DNA of 64,000 bases from Pseudeuparius sepicola (Eukaryota > Arthropoda > Insecta > Coleoptera > Anthribidae): contig OY987299.1 in assembly GCA_963920635.1 (NCBI GenBank), positions 116,747,373 to 116,811,372 of the forward strand. Direction: 5' to 3'. The translations under genes and the position numbers were made by a program. Shown here piece after piece: positions 41,315-52,780 of this stretch. Each line of letters begins with the position of its first letter. The first letter of the stretch is position 1. A model generated the notes under the pieces. That model ran no database searches. It was given only the letters and a program-made list of their open reading frames with translations, and was not told where the DNA came from.

Positions 41315-41548
41315 TTAGGAAATTGGGTTATAATAAATATGCGAAAGACCATCAGTGTCGGTTCTAAAGTTAATTGTGTTTTTATGTTTCTTAATATGAA
41401 TCATCTCCAATACGTTTCGCTTGAGGAAATCCTTTTCTTTGCATAATATTTCAGTGTTTTCAAAATCAAAATAATGGGATACCTCAATTGCATGTTTACT
41501 AAGTGCAGTTGAATTTTCATTTTTATTTTTATTGTCGTACTTGTGTTA
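41315..41548 (-). pseudogene. Penelope-like element, C-terminal end of RT/GIY-YIG protein
   Basis: An open frame on the minus strand, from the edge of the repeat at 41549 to TAA at 41315. It contains STALSKHAIEVSHYFDFENT, EILCKEKDFLKRNVLEMIHI and NTINFRTDTDGLSHIYYN. The pattern ALxxHaxxxxHxFDFxxT..IL..E....KR..lE...I......N...DT..Ls.iY is the end of the GIY-YIG endonuclease domain of Penelope-like retroelements. The upstream part is cut off by element T (41549-42645). The downstream region leads to a hammerhead-like motif, so the terminal structure is partly kept. Confidence 0.8.
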
Positions 41549-42645
41549 TACAGGGTGGCCCAAACTTTATCAGCAATACTTTAAAAACTGCTAGAAAATT
41601 TCAAAAAAGGAGATTTTTTCATATCTTAACGGTTTTCAATATACAGGGCGTCAAAGTTCAATTTTTTTTCAAGTTTTTTTTTATTTTTCCTAAAGGAAGA
41701 CAGTTAAGGCAAACATATTTGGTACAGTTTAGACACTCATTAAATACTATAAATTATATATAATTCAGCCCATCTACTTCCTCCAGTGACGGAGAGACGG
41801 GGGTCAACCATCATATTTTTTAATAAAAAAATGGTACAGCACTGGAAAAGTATTTTTTTTGCCTTCACTAACTTTTCCAATTAATTATAAGGAGAAAACT
41901 ATTCTTGACTTTTTTTCGAAAATGAACTATTTTTGAAAAATTCACTTTTGCGCTTTTAATTTTTTTAGCAGGAGACAATCAAAGTAGGTCTAAGCTTTCG
42001 AAATTTTGCACACCTACTGAGTTTTTAATTCCGAACAATTTTCCTTAATAACATTTTCCGTAGGACCTACCTACAGCCCACTTTACTAATGCGAAAAATT
42101 AGATTTTTTTTATATTCCCAGGACTCATGATTTTTCGAATCTAGAAACCTTTTTGTAGGTTTTAGGACCAAATGTTGTTAAGGAAAGTTGTTCGGAATTG
42201 AGAACTCAGTATGTGTGCAGAATTTCGGGAGCCTAGACCTACTTTGATTTTCTTCTGCTAAAAAATTAAAACGCATTAAAAGTGGATTTTTCAAAAACGG
42301 TACATTTTTCGAAAAAAAGTCAAGAATAGTTTTTTTCTTAGAATTTATTAGAAAATTTAGTGAAGGCAAGAAAAAAATACTTTTCCGGTGCTGTACCACG
42401 TTTTTATTAAAAAATATGATGGCTGACTCCGTCTATCCGACACTGGTGGAAGTAGATTGGCTGAATTATTTTTAATTTATACTATTTAATGAGTGTCTAA
42501 ACTGTACCAAATATGTTTGCCTTAACTGTCTTCCTTTAGGAAAAAAAGAGAAAACTTGAAAAAAAAATTGAAATTTGACGCCCTGTATATCGAAAACCGT
42601 TAGGATTTCGATACATGTTTATATGAAAAAATCTCCTTTTTTTAT
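41549..42645. mobile_element. Inverted-repeat element T inserted in Penelope-like sequence
   Basis: TACAGGGTGGCCCAAACTTT at 41549 opens a left arm of about 420 bp. It is repeated inverted up to about 42645 (shared: CAAACATATTTGGTACAGTTT or its inverse, AAAGGAAGACAGTTAAGGCA, GACGCCCTGTATAT). The last 60 bp of the right arm are missing. ORFs in the arms are palindrome products. Confidence 0.8.
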
Positions 42646-42874
42646 TCAACTATCACCGTAGTTTCTGCAAGACTCCAGTTACGAGAACCGATAACCTTTG
42701 ATACATTGTGCTGTAAAATCAGTTTACTACACTGGAAATAATACTAGTTAATGCCATAATAAATAATTTACAGCACTTACAACAAATGAAAAATTTTCTT
42801 TATTTTAAATAATACGTTGTTGAAATTTTGGCACTTACCTATTTCTCGGACACACTTGGATCTTTACTGGTATA

Positions 42875-43630
42875 TACAGGGTGTTTCTAAATTATGGTGA
42901 CAACCTAATATAACAGAGAAAATGTAATTTTGAACACAAAGTTTCCTATAAACATGGATCCGATAAGAAAGGTACTGGGTGATAAAAGCACAGTTGGAAA
43001 AACATATTTTTCGCAATAACTTCTGCAATTTAAATGAAACTTGGTACAGTCTTTTAGTCACTGAAGGGCAACAATTTCGTCTAAACACAGTTTATTCCCA
43101 TTGCCCAGAGGCGGAGGGGCGGGGTACCACAATGGGTTTTTATACTCAGATATAACTTTTTTGAGGATGTCTTTTTGGTCTTACAGGCTCATTATTTTAG
43201 TGCATCTTTTCATTTTGCAATAAAGGTGTATTCTTGTTTAATATGTCTAGAAATTGGTAAAATAATGTGGCCCATAGCACCAGTCATCTCCAAAACTAGA
43301 AAAATAAATTTTGCATCTACCTAATTTAAACGATACAGATAATATTTCGAAAATTTTTGATACATCGTTCATGAGGATTTTTTAGTCACTTTAAATGGTA
43401 CTGTTATTATGTAGAATTTGTTTTGGGGCACATCTTGCCTAATTCTTTGTTGCCAAATGAAAAGATGCACTTAAATGATGAACCTGCAAGATAAAAAAAT
43501 TACCTCAAAAAGTTATGAGTAAGTATAAAACTTATTGTGCTACCCCGCCCTTTCACCTCTGGGTGATGGGAATAAATTGATTTTACACAAAATTGTGGCA
43601 CTTCACCAACTAAATGACTACACCAAGTTG
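42875..43630. mobile_element. Inverted-repeat element V, copy 1
   Basis: Starts TACAGGGTGTTTCTAAATTA. Inner arms pair: TTATTCCCATTGCCCAGAGG..GGGGCGGGGTA (about 43090) with the inverted CTACCCCGCC..CACCTCTGGGTGATGGG (about 43540-43570), and TTTAGTGCATCTTTTCATTT with its inverse. Both arms also carry the LTTAAAGTAC-like degenerate centre. The right terminus is not preserved. A partial copy starts at 63608. Confidence 0.7.
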
Positions 43631-43639
43631 TTTATGTAT

Positions 43640-44010
43640 ATTATGTTGTTTATGTTTACACACTGTCTAGTAGTGCCACCGACAAATTAATTTTTGTCCT
43701 GTCAAATTTGACAACTCACCCCTATCCGTTAACCCTTATTTGACCCCACATATGTCACCATTTGTGGCAGCCACCCTTAATAATGATGGTAAGTTGGCGA
43801 GCGGAATGTATAGGGTGGTTCACAAGTAAATTTATTTTTGGTGTGAGTCTAAGGATTAACGGAAACACAGGGAGTAATTTAATACATATATATTGAAAAA
43901 ATGCAATGGCACACCTATGGCATATAAATTAAAATTAAAGATACAGCAAGTTGATAGGTATGTGGATGCGCACCAGTGATCAAAGTAAAATATCAAAATA
44001 TTAATACCTT
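43640..44010. other. No recognisable gene
   Basis: Contains an isolated TATAGGGTGGTTCACAAG near 43811, like a degraded repeat end. It is the target region of hAT copy 2. Confidence 0.35.
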
Positions 44011-44526
44011 TGGTACGTCCACGGGCGTAGCCAAGGGGGGGGTTTCGGGGGTTCAAACCCCCCCCCCCCCGAAATAAGCAAAATATTACCTAATATTATA
44101 CCGAAAAAATACGAGGAGTGAAGAGTTAAATTATTATTACGTTTGAATATATGTAGTAATAGTAGCGCCTAGCGCCATCTTTTGACGAGAGGCAGACGCA
44201 GTTGCAGCCGAACTATTTTGTATTGTAGGGACACTTTGCGTTGTTTCTCGATTATTCGCCACGCCCCTTGGTCGAAATGAGCGGAACTTTGTGGAAGTTC
44301 GTGAAAGTTTCTGGACGGCTACTGGGCTGCTATATAAGCGGCGCCGCGGCGCGTGACCGCGCTTACGGCAGTATTGTTCCATGCGAACTCGAAGCGAATA
44401 AAAGTGAAAAGTGGTGAACGAATAGTGAAGAGAATTAAGTGTACCGTGTAAGTGAGTAATATTAGTGCGCTGTTATTTGATGACCTTGTTAAGGATAGAT
44501 ACGTGAATCATTATTACTGTAGAAAA

Positions 44527-44694
44527 ATGGAGGGGAAAAAAAGGAAGGGTGATAAACTTAAAGGTATGGACTACTGGAAAAAGTGGTGTAGTCAAGGTCA
44601 AGGGGTTTCTACTAAAGAAACAAATTTGGATTTAGCTGTCAAAGCTTCAGCTACCTTGCATGCTGATAAGAAGACTGCCTACCCCGAAATCTAG
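44527..44694 (+). pseudogene. hAT transposase N-terminal fragment (copy 2)
   Basis: MEGKKRKGDKLKGMDYWKKW.. with a few substitutions from copy 1 (GQGVSTKE for GREVSNKE). It ends KKTAYPEI and stop, out of frame with the downstream dimerisation ORF exactly as in copy 1. The same junction in every copy indicates one ancestral internal deletion followed by amplification. Confidence 0.6.
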
Positions 44695-44959
44695 TTTGGA
44701 ATGCCTAGATATGTGCGATAAAAACCTTTATCCTAATATTTACACATTACTACAAATCTTGGCTACCATTCCTGTATCCACTGCTACCCCAGAAAGGTCT
44801 TTCTCGAGCCTAAGGAGACTGAAAAACTATTTACGAAACACTACAAGTGAAAACAGACTTAATGGTTTGGCTCTAATGAACATTCACTATGGAACAGAAA
44901 TTCATGCAGATGAAGTAGTGGATATATTTAAAAGAAAAAGCCGAAGATTTCTTCTTTAA
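44660..44959 (+). pseudogene. hAT C-terminal dimerisation ORF (copy 2)
   Basis: 99 codons with SSLECLDMCDKNLYPNIYTL and VSTATPERSFSSLRRLKNYL; identical to the copy 3 ORF and different from copy 1 at three residues (R/G, L/I, F/C). The catalytic core is absent. The intact frame in all copies may reflect youth more than selection. Confidence 0.85.
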
Positions 44960-45159
44960 TGGTTTTAGATTTAGCGCAGAGGAACGAAATTAATTTATCC
45001 ATTTCATTTAAAGTTAAGAACTTTATAAATATGTCGTAGTTTTTCGGATGAATATATAGATATTAAATTTCATGTAAGTATATTTTTGTTGTTTTATTTA
45101 CTTCTCAAACTAAACCCCCCCCCCAAACTAAATCCTGGCTACGCCCGTGGGTACGTCGG

Positions 45160-46050
45160 AGCTTTAGATATACCTACTATATGCAAGTATGAAATGAACT
45201 AATTTAAGAGTTAGGTATAAAAAGTGTTGATGAATATGAATATGATATTCGGTTCTTTATACGATACGGACTATTTCTTTCAATAACTTCTTAACTTCAG
45301 GTGTTTGGTGAATGGATTACTCGAAGTACTAACCATCCACATGGGATGCCATTGTTTCAACTGTTGGAAAAGAAATACAATACAAAGTTTTCCTGCTAAG
45401 CGAAAAGACGAACAGAAAACTTCAAACCCGTAGAAATCCAATTATAAAAAAAACCTTTGCAATTGAAAGGTGTTACAAGTACACCTATATCAGTCGCCAC
45501 CCGCAGAGTCTGGAATTGTTCCGTATGGGCCGCTTTAAATGGAGTTTCGATCCCTCAAACACGGTATAAGTTGTGCGGCGCAGACCCGCCGCCGCCCTAT
45601 TACAATTTTACGCCGCTTTAAGTCGGAAAATACGAGCAACGATCGGTTTTTCTCCGAGCCGCACTAAAATGCAGCTTTACGAGCGTATAACGCGGTTTTG
45701 TGTTACTTCTGGCGTACTTCAAACGCCACCACCGCCGCGACTTCAGACAGAGTCAATATTTGGGCGGTTTAATCTATCGATGAAATTTTAACGGATCACG
45801 CGATCGAGCTTTTCCGTTGTATCCGAAAAGGCACCTCTTTTTTGTTTAAGAGACGATTAATCATTTCCTCGATAGCGTTAAATGCTCTTGGGATTATCCC
45901 AAAGCTATACACACACCAACTTGTCAAAATTGGTCTCTTGCACTGTTTTAAATTGTGCAGTTGAAAATTGTTGTGTATGTGACACATTTTTATTATCAGC
46001 CGACAAAATCTGATTTATTATTTTAGACAACATTTTTAAAAGAAAGCTAT
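45160..46050. other. Repeat-poor DNA with a GC-rich core at about 45560-45860
   Basis: After hAT copy 2 the sequence becomes GC- and CpG-richer (GCGGCGCAGACCCGCCGCCG near 45573). The 72-codon ORF at 45573-45791 is compositional. No splice pair was recognised. Candidate regulatory or promoter DNA only. Confidence 0.4.
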
Positions 46051-46052
46051 TT

Positions 46053-46800
46053 ATAGTCCAAAATAAAGCTTCAGTGCAAAATTTGAAACCTGAATTTTGA
46101 ATATTTCCATTAAAGAAAAATTAAAGAATCAGCATTTATTCTAGGAAATATGGACAACTGTGTTCCTGAATGTTCAGGGGAATTCATTAAAATATTATTG
46201 CCAGTTATTCAAAGTGAAGTTAGTATATTATAGATAATTAGATAAAATACAGGGTACAATATCAGACAGGTGGCTGGCTAGGCTATTTTTTCCGTTGTCA
46301 TGACATTTTATTTTGAAATTTATTAATCTGTCAGTTCACTATAACGTGACATGATCTTTGAGAAAGGAGGAAGATTTATTCTCCAAAAGCTCAGGAAACA
46401 AATTTGTTGGAGTTATTTTTTGAATCAAATGTTCAAGGTTTCGTTCATTTAATATTAAGAATTTATGAATTTTCCAGGCAACTTGAAAACGTTGTCTTTT
46501 AATCAGTTTGGTTGCGAAAAACCCAAATGAAAATTAAATGGAACTGAATCTTAAATTTTATGTTTATAGTTCTTAAAGTTGGATTTGTGAAAATGGTTGG
46601 ACAGGTGTGTGGCGGTCGGAGGAGGATATATAGAGTAATTTTTTCCACGCTCCTACAAATTGTTATTTCATTTTTATTGTTTTTTAACAACAAGAATGAT
46701 TTTCGTTTTGAATTTTCATAAATTCAATTTTATTAAGATAAAAACATAAAATTCAAAATTCAGGTTTCAAATTTTGTATTTAGGCTTTATTTTGAACTAA
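46053..46800. mobile_element. Element S with ~46-bp terminal inverted repeats
   Basis: CCAAAATAAAGC..CAAAATTTGAAACCTGAATTT at 46055-46105 is inverted at 46750-46798 (AAATTCAGGTTTCAAATTTTG..GCTTTATTTTG). Its interior from about 46126 to 46540 matches the fold-back element at the window start. Non-coding. Confidence 0.7.
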
Positions 46801-46823
46801 GAACAACTTTTTTATATGTATAA

Positions 46824-47778
46824 TACAGTGTGGATAGAAATTGTGGAATATGGCTTATATTTCTTAAAATATTCCTCATATGAAAAACTTGTTTTAATAA
46901 AAGTGTTAGGGGAAATTATTTCCCGTTTAGTGATATCAAGCAATCTTTCGTAGCACAAAAAATGTGGTTGCCATGGTAACCGACTTGATTTTTTTTAAAT
47001 GGCACCATATACGTTTTTTTGGTGAAAATTGATACATTGTAACTTTCTAAATACGATACAATACAATTTTAATGGTTTCGCATAAGAAAAAAAAATTAAG
47101 TTTTCTATTATGCTATTGACAATGTTTATCAAAATAATTATTAACATTAAGATCAAGTTAGCCATGCCAAAATCAGAACAATGGGAAACTGTCACTAGCT
47201 GTCAGTTGCTTGTAATTGTGTGCATTGTTACAGTAAACGTACTTTTTTACTCAATTTTCTGTGTACTTAAGTACTTAGTAAGTTATAATGGCGCTTGAAT
47301 TAAGTGAAACGGAAAGAATACAGGTCAACATACTAAGTACTTAAGTACACAGAAAATTGAGTAAAAAAGTACGTTTAGTGTAACAATGTACACAGTTACA
47401 CAGCTAGTGATAGTTTCGCATTGTTCTGATTTTGGCATGGCTAACTTGATGTTAATAATTGTTTTGATAAACATTGTCAATAGCATAATAGAAAACTTAA
47501 TTTTTTTGTATTTTTTTCTTATGCGACCCTATTAAAATTGTATTGTATCGTATTCAGAAAGTTCCAATGTACCAATTTTCACCAAAAAAAGTATATTATG
47601 CCATTTAAAGAAATTAAATCGGTTACCATGGCAACCATATTTTTTGTGCTAAGAAAGATTGCTTGATATCACTAAACGGGAAATAATTTCCCCTAACACT
47701 TTTATTAAAACATGTTTTTGATATGAGGAATATTTTAAGAAATATAAGCAATATTCCACAATTTCTATCCACACTGTA
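46824..47778. mobile_element. Near-perfect palindromic mariner-type MITE with a transposase start in its loop
   Basis: TACAGTGTGGATAGAAATTG at 46824 and its inverse ending CACACTGTA at 47778 bound arms of about 455 bp that stay almost complementary throughout. The only unpaired part is about 47281-47329. It begins ATAATGGCGCTTGAATTAAG and encodes MALELSETERIQVNI from 47288 before running into the second arm. That peptide resembles the very N-terminus of a mariner-type transposase. The element therefore looks like two 5' halves of an autonomous element joined head to head. Confidence 0.85.
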
Positions 47779-47779
47779 T

Positions 47780-48995
47780 TTTGTTTGTTTGCTCTTGAAA
47801 CATTTCATGGTTTCTTAATTTATTAACACCCTGTAGGTACATCTGGAAAAAGAAGAAGATTTTTTTAAAGAAATAATTTTTGATTGTAAAATCAATAACA
47901 AAAATTGTTCTCCACTTGTCAACCCCATCCGTAGACACACTGTATATTTTGAAAAAAGTGGACAATAGCAGTACTAGATACCTCTCAATTCTCATTTTAC
48001 TACGTACATACCAACATATCGCTTGATTAACACTTGAACTCTAAAATTTCTGAAACATAACAACCGAGACCTTATGATGGGATTGTCTTTGCAGATATTA
48101 ATATTGCAAATACGTATCAAAGATGGCATTTATATCGAAAGGAGATCGGAATGAAATATTTGCAAGTCATCAAGTCTAATTGCAATTGTGCCTTGAGTAA
48201 TCCATCAATATTTTTAACTTTTAGACAAGAACTATTCTTCACAATAGGTCAATTCAAATAATGAAGGATTATATTGTATAACAATAAATAACTTTTCAAT
48301 GGGATAAAATTATTCTATATCAATTTAGAACGCTTTTTTTAAATAAATTATGACTGGATAGAATGTTTTACTCTAGTAAATAATGTGTAATTAGTTAATA
48401 ACTAGTTAATAACTAGCACATAGATTTACATAATACTGTGACCGGTAGAAAGTATTATTAATTTATCAGAAAATTTTATTCTTGATAAAAGTTGGTGCAT
48501 CATTTCAAACTCAAAACGCACACATCAAAATTTAAATATATCTATTTGGATACGAGGTAGATTCAAAAATGTCAAAATAACTCAAGAGTAAAGTACCCTT
48601 ATTTTTTAAAATACGGTAAAAAGTTACTTACAAAAGTTGTTTGTAATCAAAGGTGGATGTCAGGTTTAAAGTCACAGCCACCTAGTAAAAAAAAAAGAAA
48701 TTTAACTTTTTTGTATTTTTTCGACCACCTTGTGTATTACAAAAAAAAAAAAAAATTCCGCAAGCGCAACTTATCATCGGATAACACCTGAATTTGCTAC
48801 TAAACTTTAATTTTGTTCGATTAGCAGCTAGAAATTTAAATTAATCGAACTCCGAAATTAAAAATATTAAATTTTTGTGTCCAACTTTCTGCCGGTCCCT
48901 GTATTACAGAGTATCTGCGGTTTTTTTTTTGACAAATTAAAGGAAACCGGAAAATGTCTTAAAAATCACTGACTAATATAGTATAATAAAAAATA
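47780..48995. other. No recognisable gene
   Basis: AT-rich, with small repeat-like pieces: CACCCTGTAGGTAC near 47827, an imperfect inverted repeat around TTCGATTAGCAGC..TTAATCGAA (about 48815-48850) and CCCTGTATTACAG near 48897. No complete element or gene. Confidence 0.35.
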
Positions 48996-49000
48996 TAGTT

Positions 49001-49086
49001 CATTACACGTCCAGAAATAGATTTTTCCGTGCTTGCATGACTTGTCACGCGCGCACGGAAAAATCTTTATTTCCAGACTCGTAATG
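49001..49086. repeat. Short hairpin repeat
   Basis: CATTACACGTCCAGAAATAG and GATTTTTCCGTGC pair with GCACGGAAAAATC and TTTCCAGACTCGTAATG, giving a stem of about 32 bp with a 20-base loop (GCGCG-rich). Probably a small MITE. Confidence 0.8.
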
Positions 49087-49214
49087 AAATATACTATTTT
49101 GAGACATTTTCAAAAACCTTTTTTGTTCGAAAGGTCTTCAAAAAAAGCTTCTTTTGTCAAAATGCAAATCCAGGGATCGATTTTTTTACCCCCGATTTTT
49201 GCGAAAACCGTTTA

Positions 49215-50475
49215 GTATACTTATACCAAATTTGAACAAAAAATATAGAAGGTGTTCGATTCTACACCGTGTTAAAATTGATAAAAATGGGGGCTTTAAA
49301 GCACCTGGCGAGTCAAGCGTGACATGGAATTATTTCAAAACATTTGAAGAATTAACAGGGCCACTCAAAATGTTGATGGACGGAATTGCAAGAAATATAC
49401 AAGATGTTTTTCTTCACAGCGTCTTTCCGACTTTTTTCGAATGAATGAACAAAGACGCGAATATTGTTTGTGCGCGCAAGGGGACTACTTGAATGATGCT
49501 AACGTTCTAAAAAATATATTATTTACGGGTGAAGCAACTTTCGCAACAAATGGGGTTGTTTCATCCCAGAATACACGTTATTATATTATGGTCGGAAGAA
49601 AAGCCTCATTTGGTTGCACATTGTAAAAGTCAGTTCTCGCAAAAAGTAAATTTCTTTTCTGGTATAACTGGCCATAGGGTGATAGGACCTTTCTTTTTCC
49701 AACAATTTTTGGGGAGGCGGATTTCAAAACGCCCTCCACGATTTACCATTGCGAGAAAGGAGAGATTTAATGATGCAGTTAGATGGAGAGCCTGAGCCTA
49801 TCCATGGAACTCGAACTGTCGTTAAGTGGCTAAATAATACAGGTATATTGTTACACTTACATGATTTTAGATTCCTCTGTACTACTAAATTTTACCACTT
49901 GCAGATAGATTGGACGAAATACTCCATTAATTAGATGGCCCCCTCGATCACCAGATTTGTCCTCGATGCACTTTTATTTTTAGGGTGGGATATAAAGAAT
50001 AGAGTTTATGAAAATAGTCATATAGAGACACAAACGTAAACAAAGAATAAAAAATAATAGGAGCATGCCAATTAGTAACAGCAAATGAGTAAAAAAAATC
50101 TTGTTTGAAACATTAATAAGCCTGTATTGCCAAATGCATAATCCTAGAAGGCGGTTATATTGACAAAACCCCGATAACTTAAATCTTAAGTATTTTATTT
50201 CTTGAAATTTTTTTAAATTGAATTTATTTTACATTTAGTAACATTATTTCAAAAATCCAAGGAAAACTTGACTAGCATAAAATTCGAAAAAAGTCGGAAA
50301 TTTAAGACAGTGCAGAGAAAAACATCCTGTACCTATATAATTCCTCAACTGTTTTGAAATAATTCCATGTCACGCTTTACTCGTCTTTAAATTCCCTATT
50401 TTACTCAACTTTAACTCAACCCTCTGTATTTTTTGTTCGAGTTTAGTATGTGGGGTTAAAATGGTTAAATGGTTT
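49215..50475 (+). mobile_element. Mariner-type element with long inverted repeats (element W)
   Basis: Left arm TTTGAACAAAAAATATAGAA..TGACATGGAATTATTTCAAA (49225-49345) is inverted at 50345-50445 (TTGAAATAATTCCATGTCA.., TACAGAGGGTT in inverse). A broken transposase lies between. A partial third copy of the arm is at about 52590-52760. The arms also match in the stretch AAAGTTGAGTAAAATAGG-like, so ends are longer than 100 bp. Confidence 0.75.
49441..50040 (+). pseudogene. Mariner-type transposase fragment, catalytic Asp lost
   Basis: Pieces in shifting frames: YLNDANVLKNILFTGEATFA (49480-49550), then KVNFFSGITGHRVIGPFFF (about 49645-49705), and finally RSPDLS-like sequence near 49955. The pattern ILFTDEATF..VWGGIIG.RVIGPFFF belongs to a large insect mariner-related transposase group. 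The first catalytic Asp (FTDE) is Gly here (FTGE). Multiple frameshifts confirm it is dead. Confidence 0.8.
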
Positions 50476-50479
50476 TCGT

Positions 50480-52529
50480 AAAAATCGGGGTTATAAAAAA
50501 ATTGTAGCCGTAATATCTCACAAAATAATTTTTTTATCGATTTGTATACACTTAAAGTATAGACACACTTTCCCCAGCCTTGCAATTTCAAAATTCATGA
50601 ACAAATTTTTATTTTTGATTAGTTTTGCACAAAGATTGTCAATTCCATAGTATGCTTAGATTCCTCACAAAGTCTGGTATCTCCTATGCTGTCTATGTCG
50701 TCATCGGGGTTGCCGAGGTTAAATAATGTACTGGCCGTCCATCTTAAATCACTACGGACGGTCGGCAGCGTGCCGCTCGCCTCCAGTCTGTGCAGTCGTC
50801 GTCGGAGTCGGCCGTGTTTTCGCCGAAAACAAAAGAAAAGCGGAATGCACGGGGATCGCCGGGGACGAATAAATCCCGGCAGGCCACGGTTTGTTTACAT
50901 TCTATTGTCTCCGATCCACTTAGCGGCCGCAGGACCTGCGACTTGTTCCGGGATTCCAGAGACCGAGAGCGAGGCCGTTAATTTCGACAGCTTCCAGCTT
51001 TCTGTAAGGTAATAGCATTTTTTGAATTACCGGATTATTTATATCAGACTCCCAAAAAATGTTCAAAACTGGTTTCTACCTGACAAGATGGGATAATTAA
51101 AACAATGATGCCTACGTTTTTTCACATAGTTATCAGTTTTAATTATGTTATGTTGTGAAACCGATATAGATATTTTATGATTCTGTTCTGATATTTGGCA
51201 ACGTAGCGTCCGTCGGTCGTTTCGTTTCTCTGCCCGTTGTTTGCCGAATGCATTTTTTTTAATTTGACTTTGTCAGTAGTTTGTGCTTATATACAAAAAT
51301 AAAAAAACGACGTATGGTTACGTGACTGTTAAATTTTACATTTAACCTGGACCGATACTATATTAACGACCAGCCTACGATAAAGACAGGCCATGGCGCA
51401 CAAAAATCACGTGACCATCTTAGTCCGACGTTACATGTCATTTGTCACGCATAACTGAAAGCGACAGCTTGGGTTTTGAGAAGTTTTAAATATTTAAAGT
51501 GTTTTTAAACGTTTTAGTTTAGATTTTAGAAACAAGTTTGTGCGAAATAAATCAGTGTTGTAACGTACTGGAGGATTTTCGTTGTCAACCCACGCCCTGA
51601 TATGGTTCCTATTCGGCCTTTCACGCTGCCGATCAACTGAAACCTCGTCAATATTTACAGTATACTGAGGTGAGTTTTCATTTTTATTTCTTAAAAAATA
51701 ACCTAAATACCAAATATTGGGTCTGTTTATATTATATTTATACATACTACAAACGCCAGGAAGAAAATATCACCATAACAACATTTGCTTCGCCTCGGGA
51801 TGAAAATTTGCGCCAAAAATGGATTCGTTAAATTCCAACAGATTTAATTTCTAAAAAACCCTTAAGTAGATATGTGTGGCTAACACATTTTCAAGAAAAT
51901 TAAACACTTAAAGCTAAAGGAAGGTGCTGTCCCAGCAATTTTTGACAATGTGCCAAAATATTTGAGTGCAGTGCCGTTTAACTCTCAGCCCTAAACAGCT
52001 GAGGCAGGTTGAAAATTAAAAAAAAAACACAATTATGCAACAATGCCTTTTCAAGTACATGTTTTATAAATATATAGTCCAGTAAAATCCCACGAATTAA
52101 GTACCTGCATAATTTATAAGAAGCGTGGGCTCATAGGATTTTCCACTACTTAAAAATAAAAGTGAAATAACGTAAGTAGGCTATGGTCTATCGAAACAAT
52201 GAACATGACACATAAACTCAAGAGTGCTGTGGTTGAGTTCGTGAATATCGATCGAAAAGTGACAACATTTCCCAGAAAGTTTCTTGGATATTTAAATAAA
52301 TGAGACGCGTTTTGAAATCAAGTCAAATTTGAAACTTCTTACGAAATCCTTTCGAAAATACCTACCTAATTCGTGAAGTTATTACTTTACAATAATTATT
52401 ATTTTGATGTTTTCCTCTTCACAGGTGTATCTACTATTAGTCTACATGAATAAATCTGTTTATTTTATTAAGTTTCAGAATTTATGTAAGCTTTGCATCA
52501 AACAACACAAAAGTTTTAATATATTTATA
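50480..52529. other. Mostly repeat-poor DNA with a GC-rich island at 50690-51010
   Basis: The island has many CpGs and GCAGTC/TCAGT-like initiators near 50790. It ends TTCCAGCTTTCTGTAAG followed by GTAATAG, a plausible splice donor at 51008/51009. It could be an untranslated first exon. ORFs inside (50686-51012; 50790-50981) are mutually overlapping and resemble nothing known. The rest (51020-52529) is AT-rich and without recognised genes. Confidence 0.4.
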
Positions 52530-52770
52530 TACAGTGTGTCCCGTTTTTCATGAATCTAAGTAGGCTGAAGGAATTGAACGGGGCAACACCAACACCTTGA
52601 GTGGTCCTATTGACCATTCAACTGTTTTGAGGTAATTCCATAGCACACTTGACTGGCCAGATGCCTTTAAAATTCCTATTTTGCTCAACTTTGACACCCT
52701 GCAGAATGGAACTCCCTGTATATTTTTTGTTCAAATTTGGTATATGGGGGTTTCGGTGTGTCCTGATTTT
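52530..52770. repeat. Partial copy of element W arm
   Basis: TACAGTGTGTCCCGTTTTTC starts at 52530. From about 52595 the sequence (ACCACTTGAG..AACTGTTTTGAGGTAATTCCAT..CTTTGACACCC..TTTTTTGTTCAAATTTGGTA) is the inverse of the arm of element W at 49225-49390. Non-coding. Confidence 0.65.
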
Positions 52771-52780
52771 AAAATTAGTA

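Larger units (their letters stand above)
44020..45149 (+). mobile_element. hAT deletion derivative, copy 2
   Basis: Same ends as copy 1 (CACGGGCGTAGCCA / TGGCTACGCCCGTG) with duplication GGTACGTC at 44012-44019 and 45150-45157. Contains the TATA promoter at 44331, the N-terminal ORF 44527-44694 and the dimerisation ORF 44660-44959, both open. The poly-C tract near 44057 is expanded. Very close to copy 3. Confidence 0.96.
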
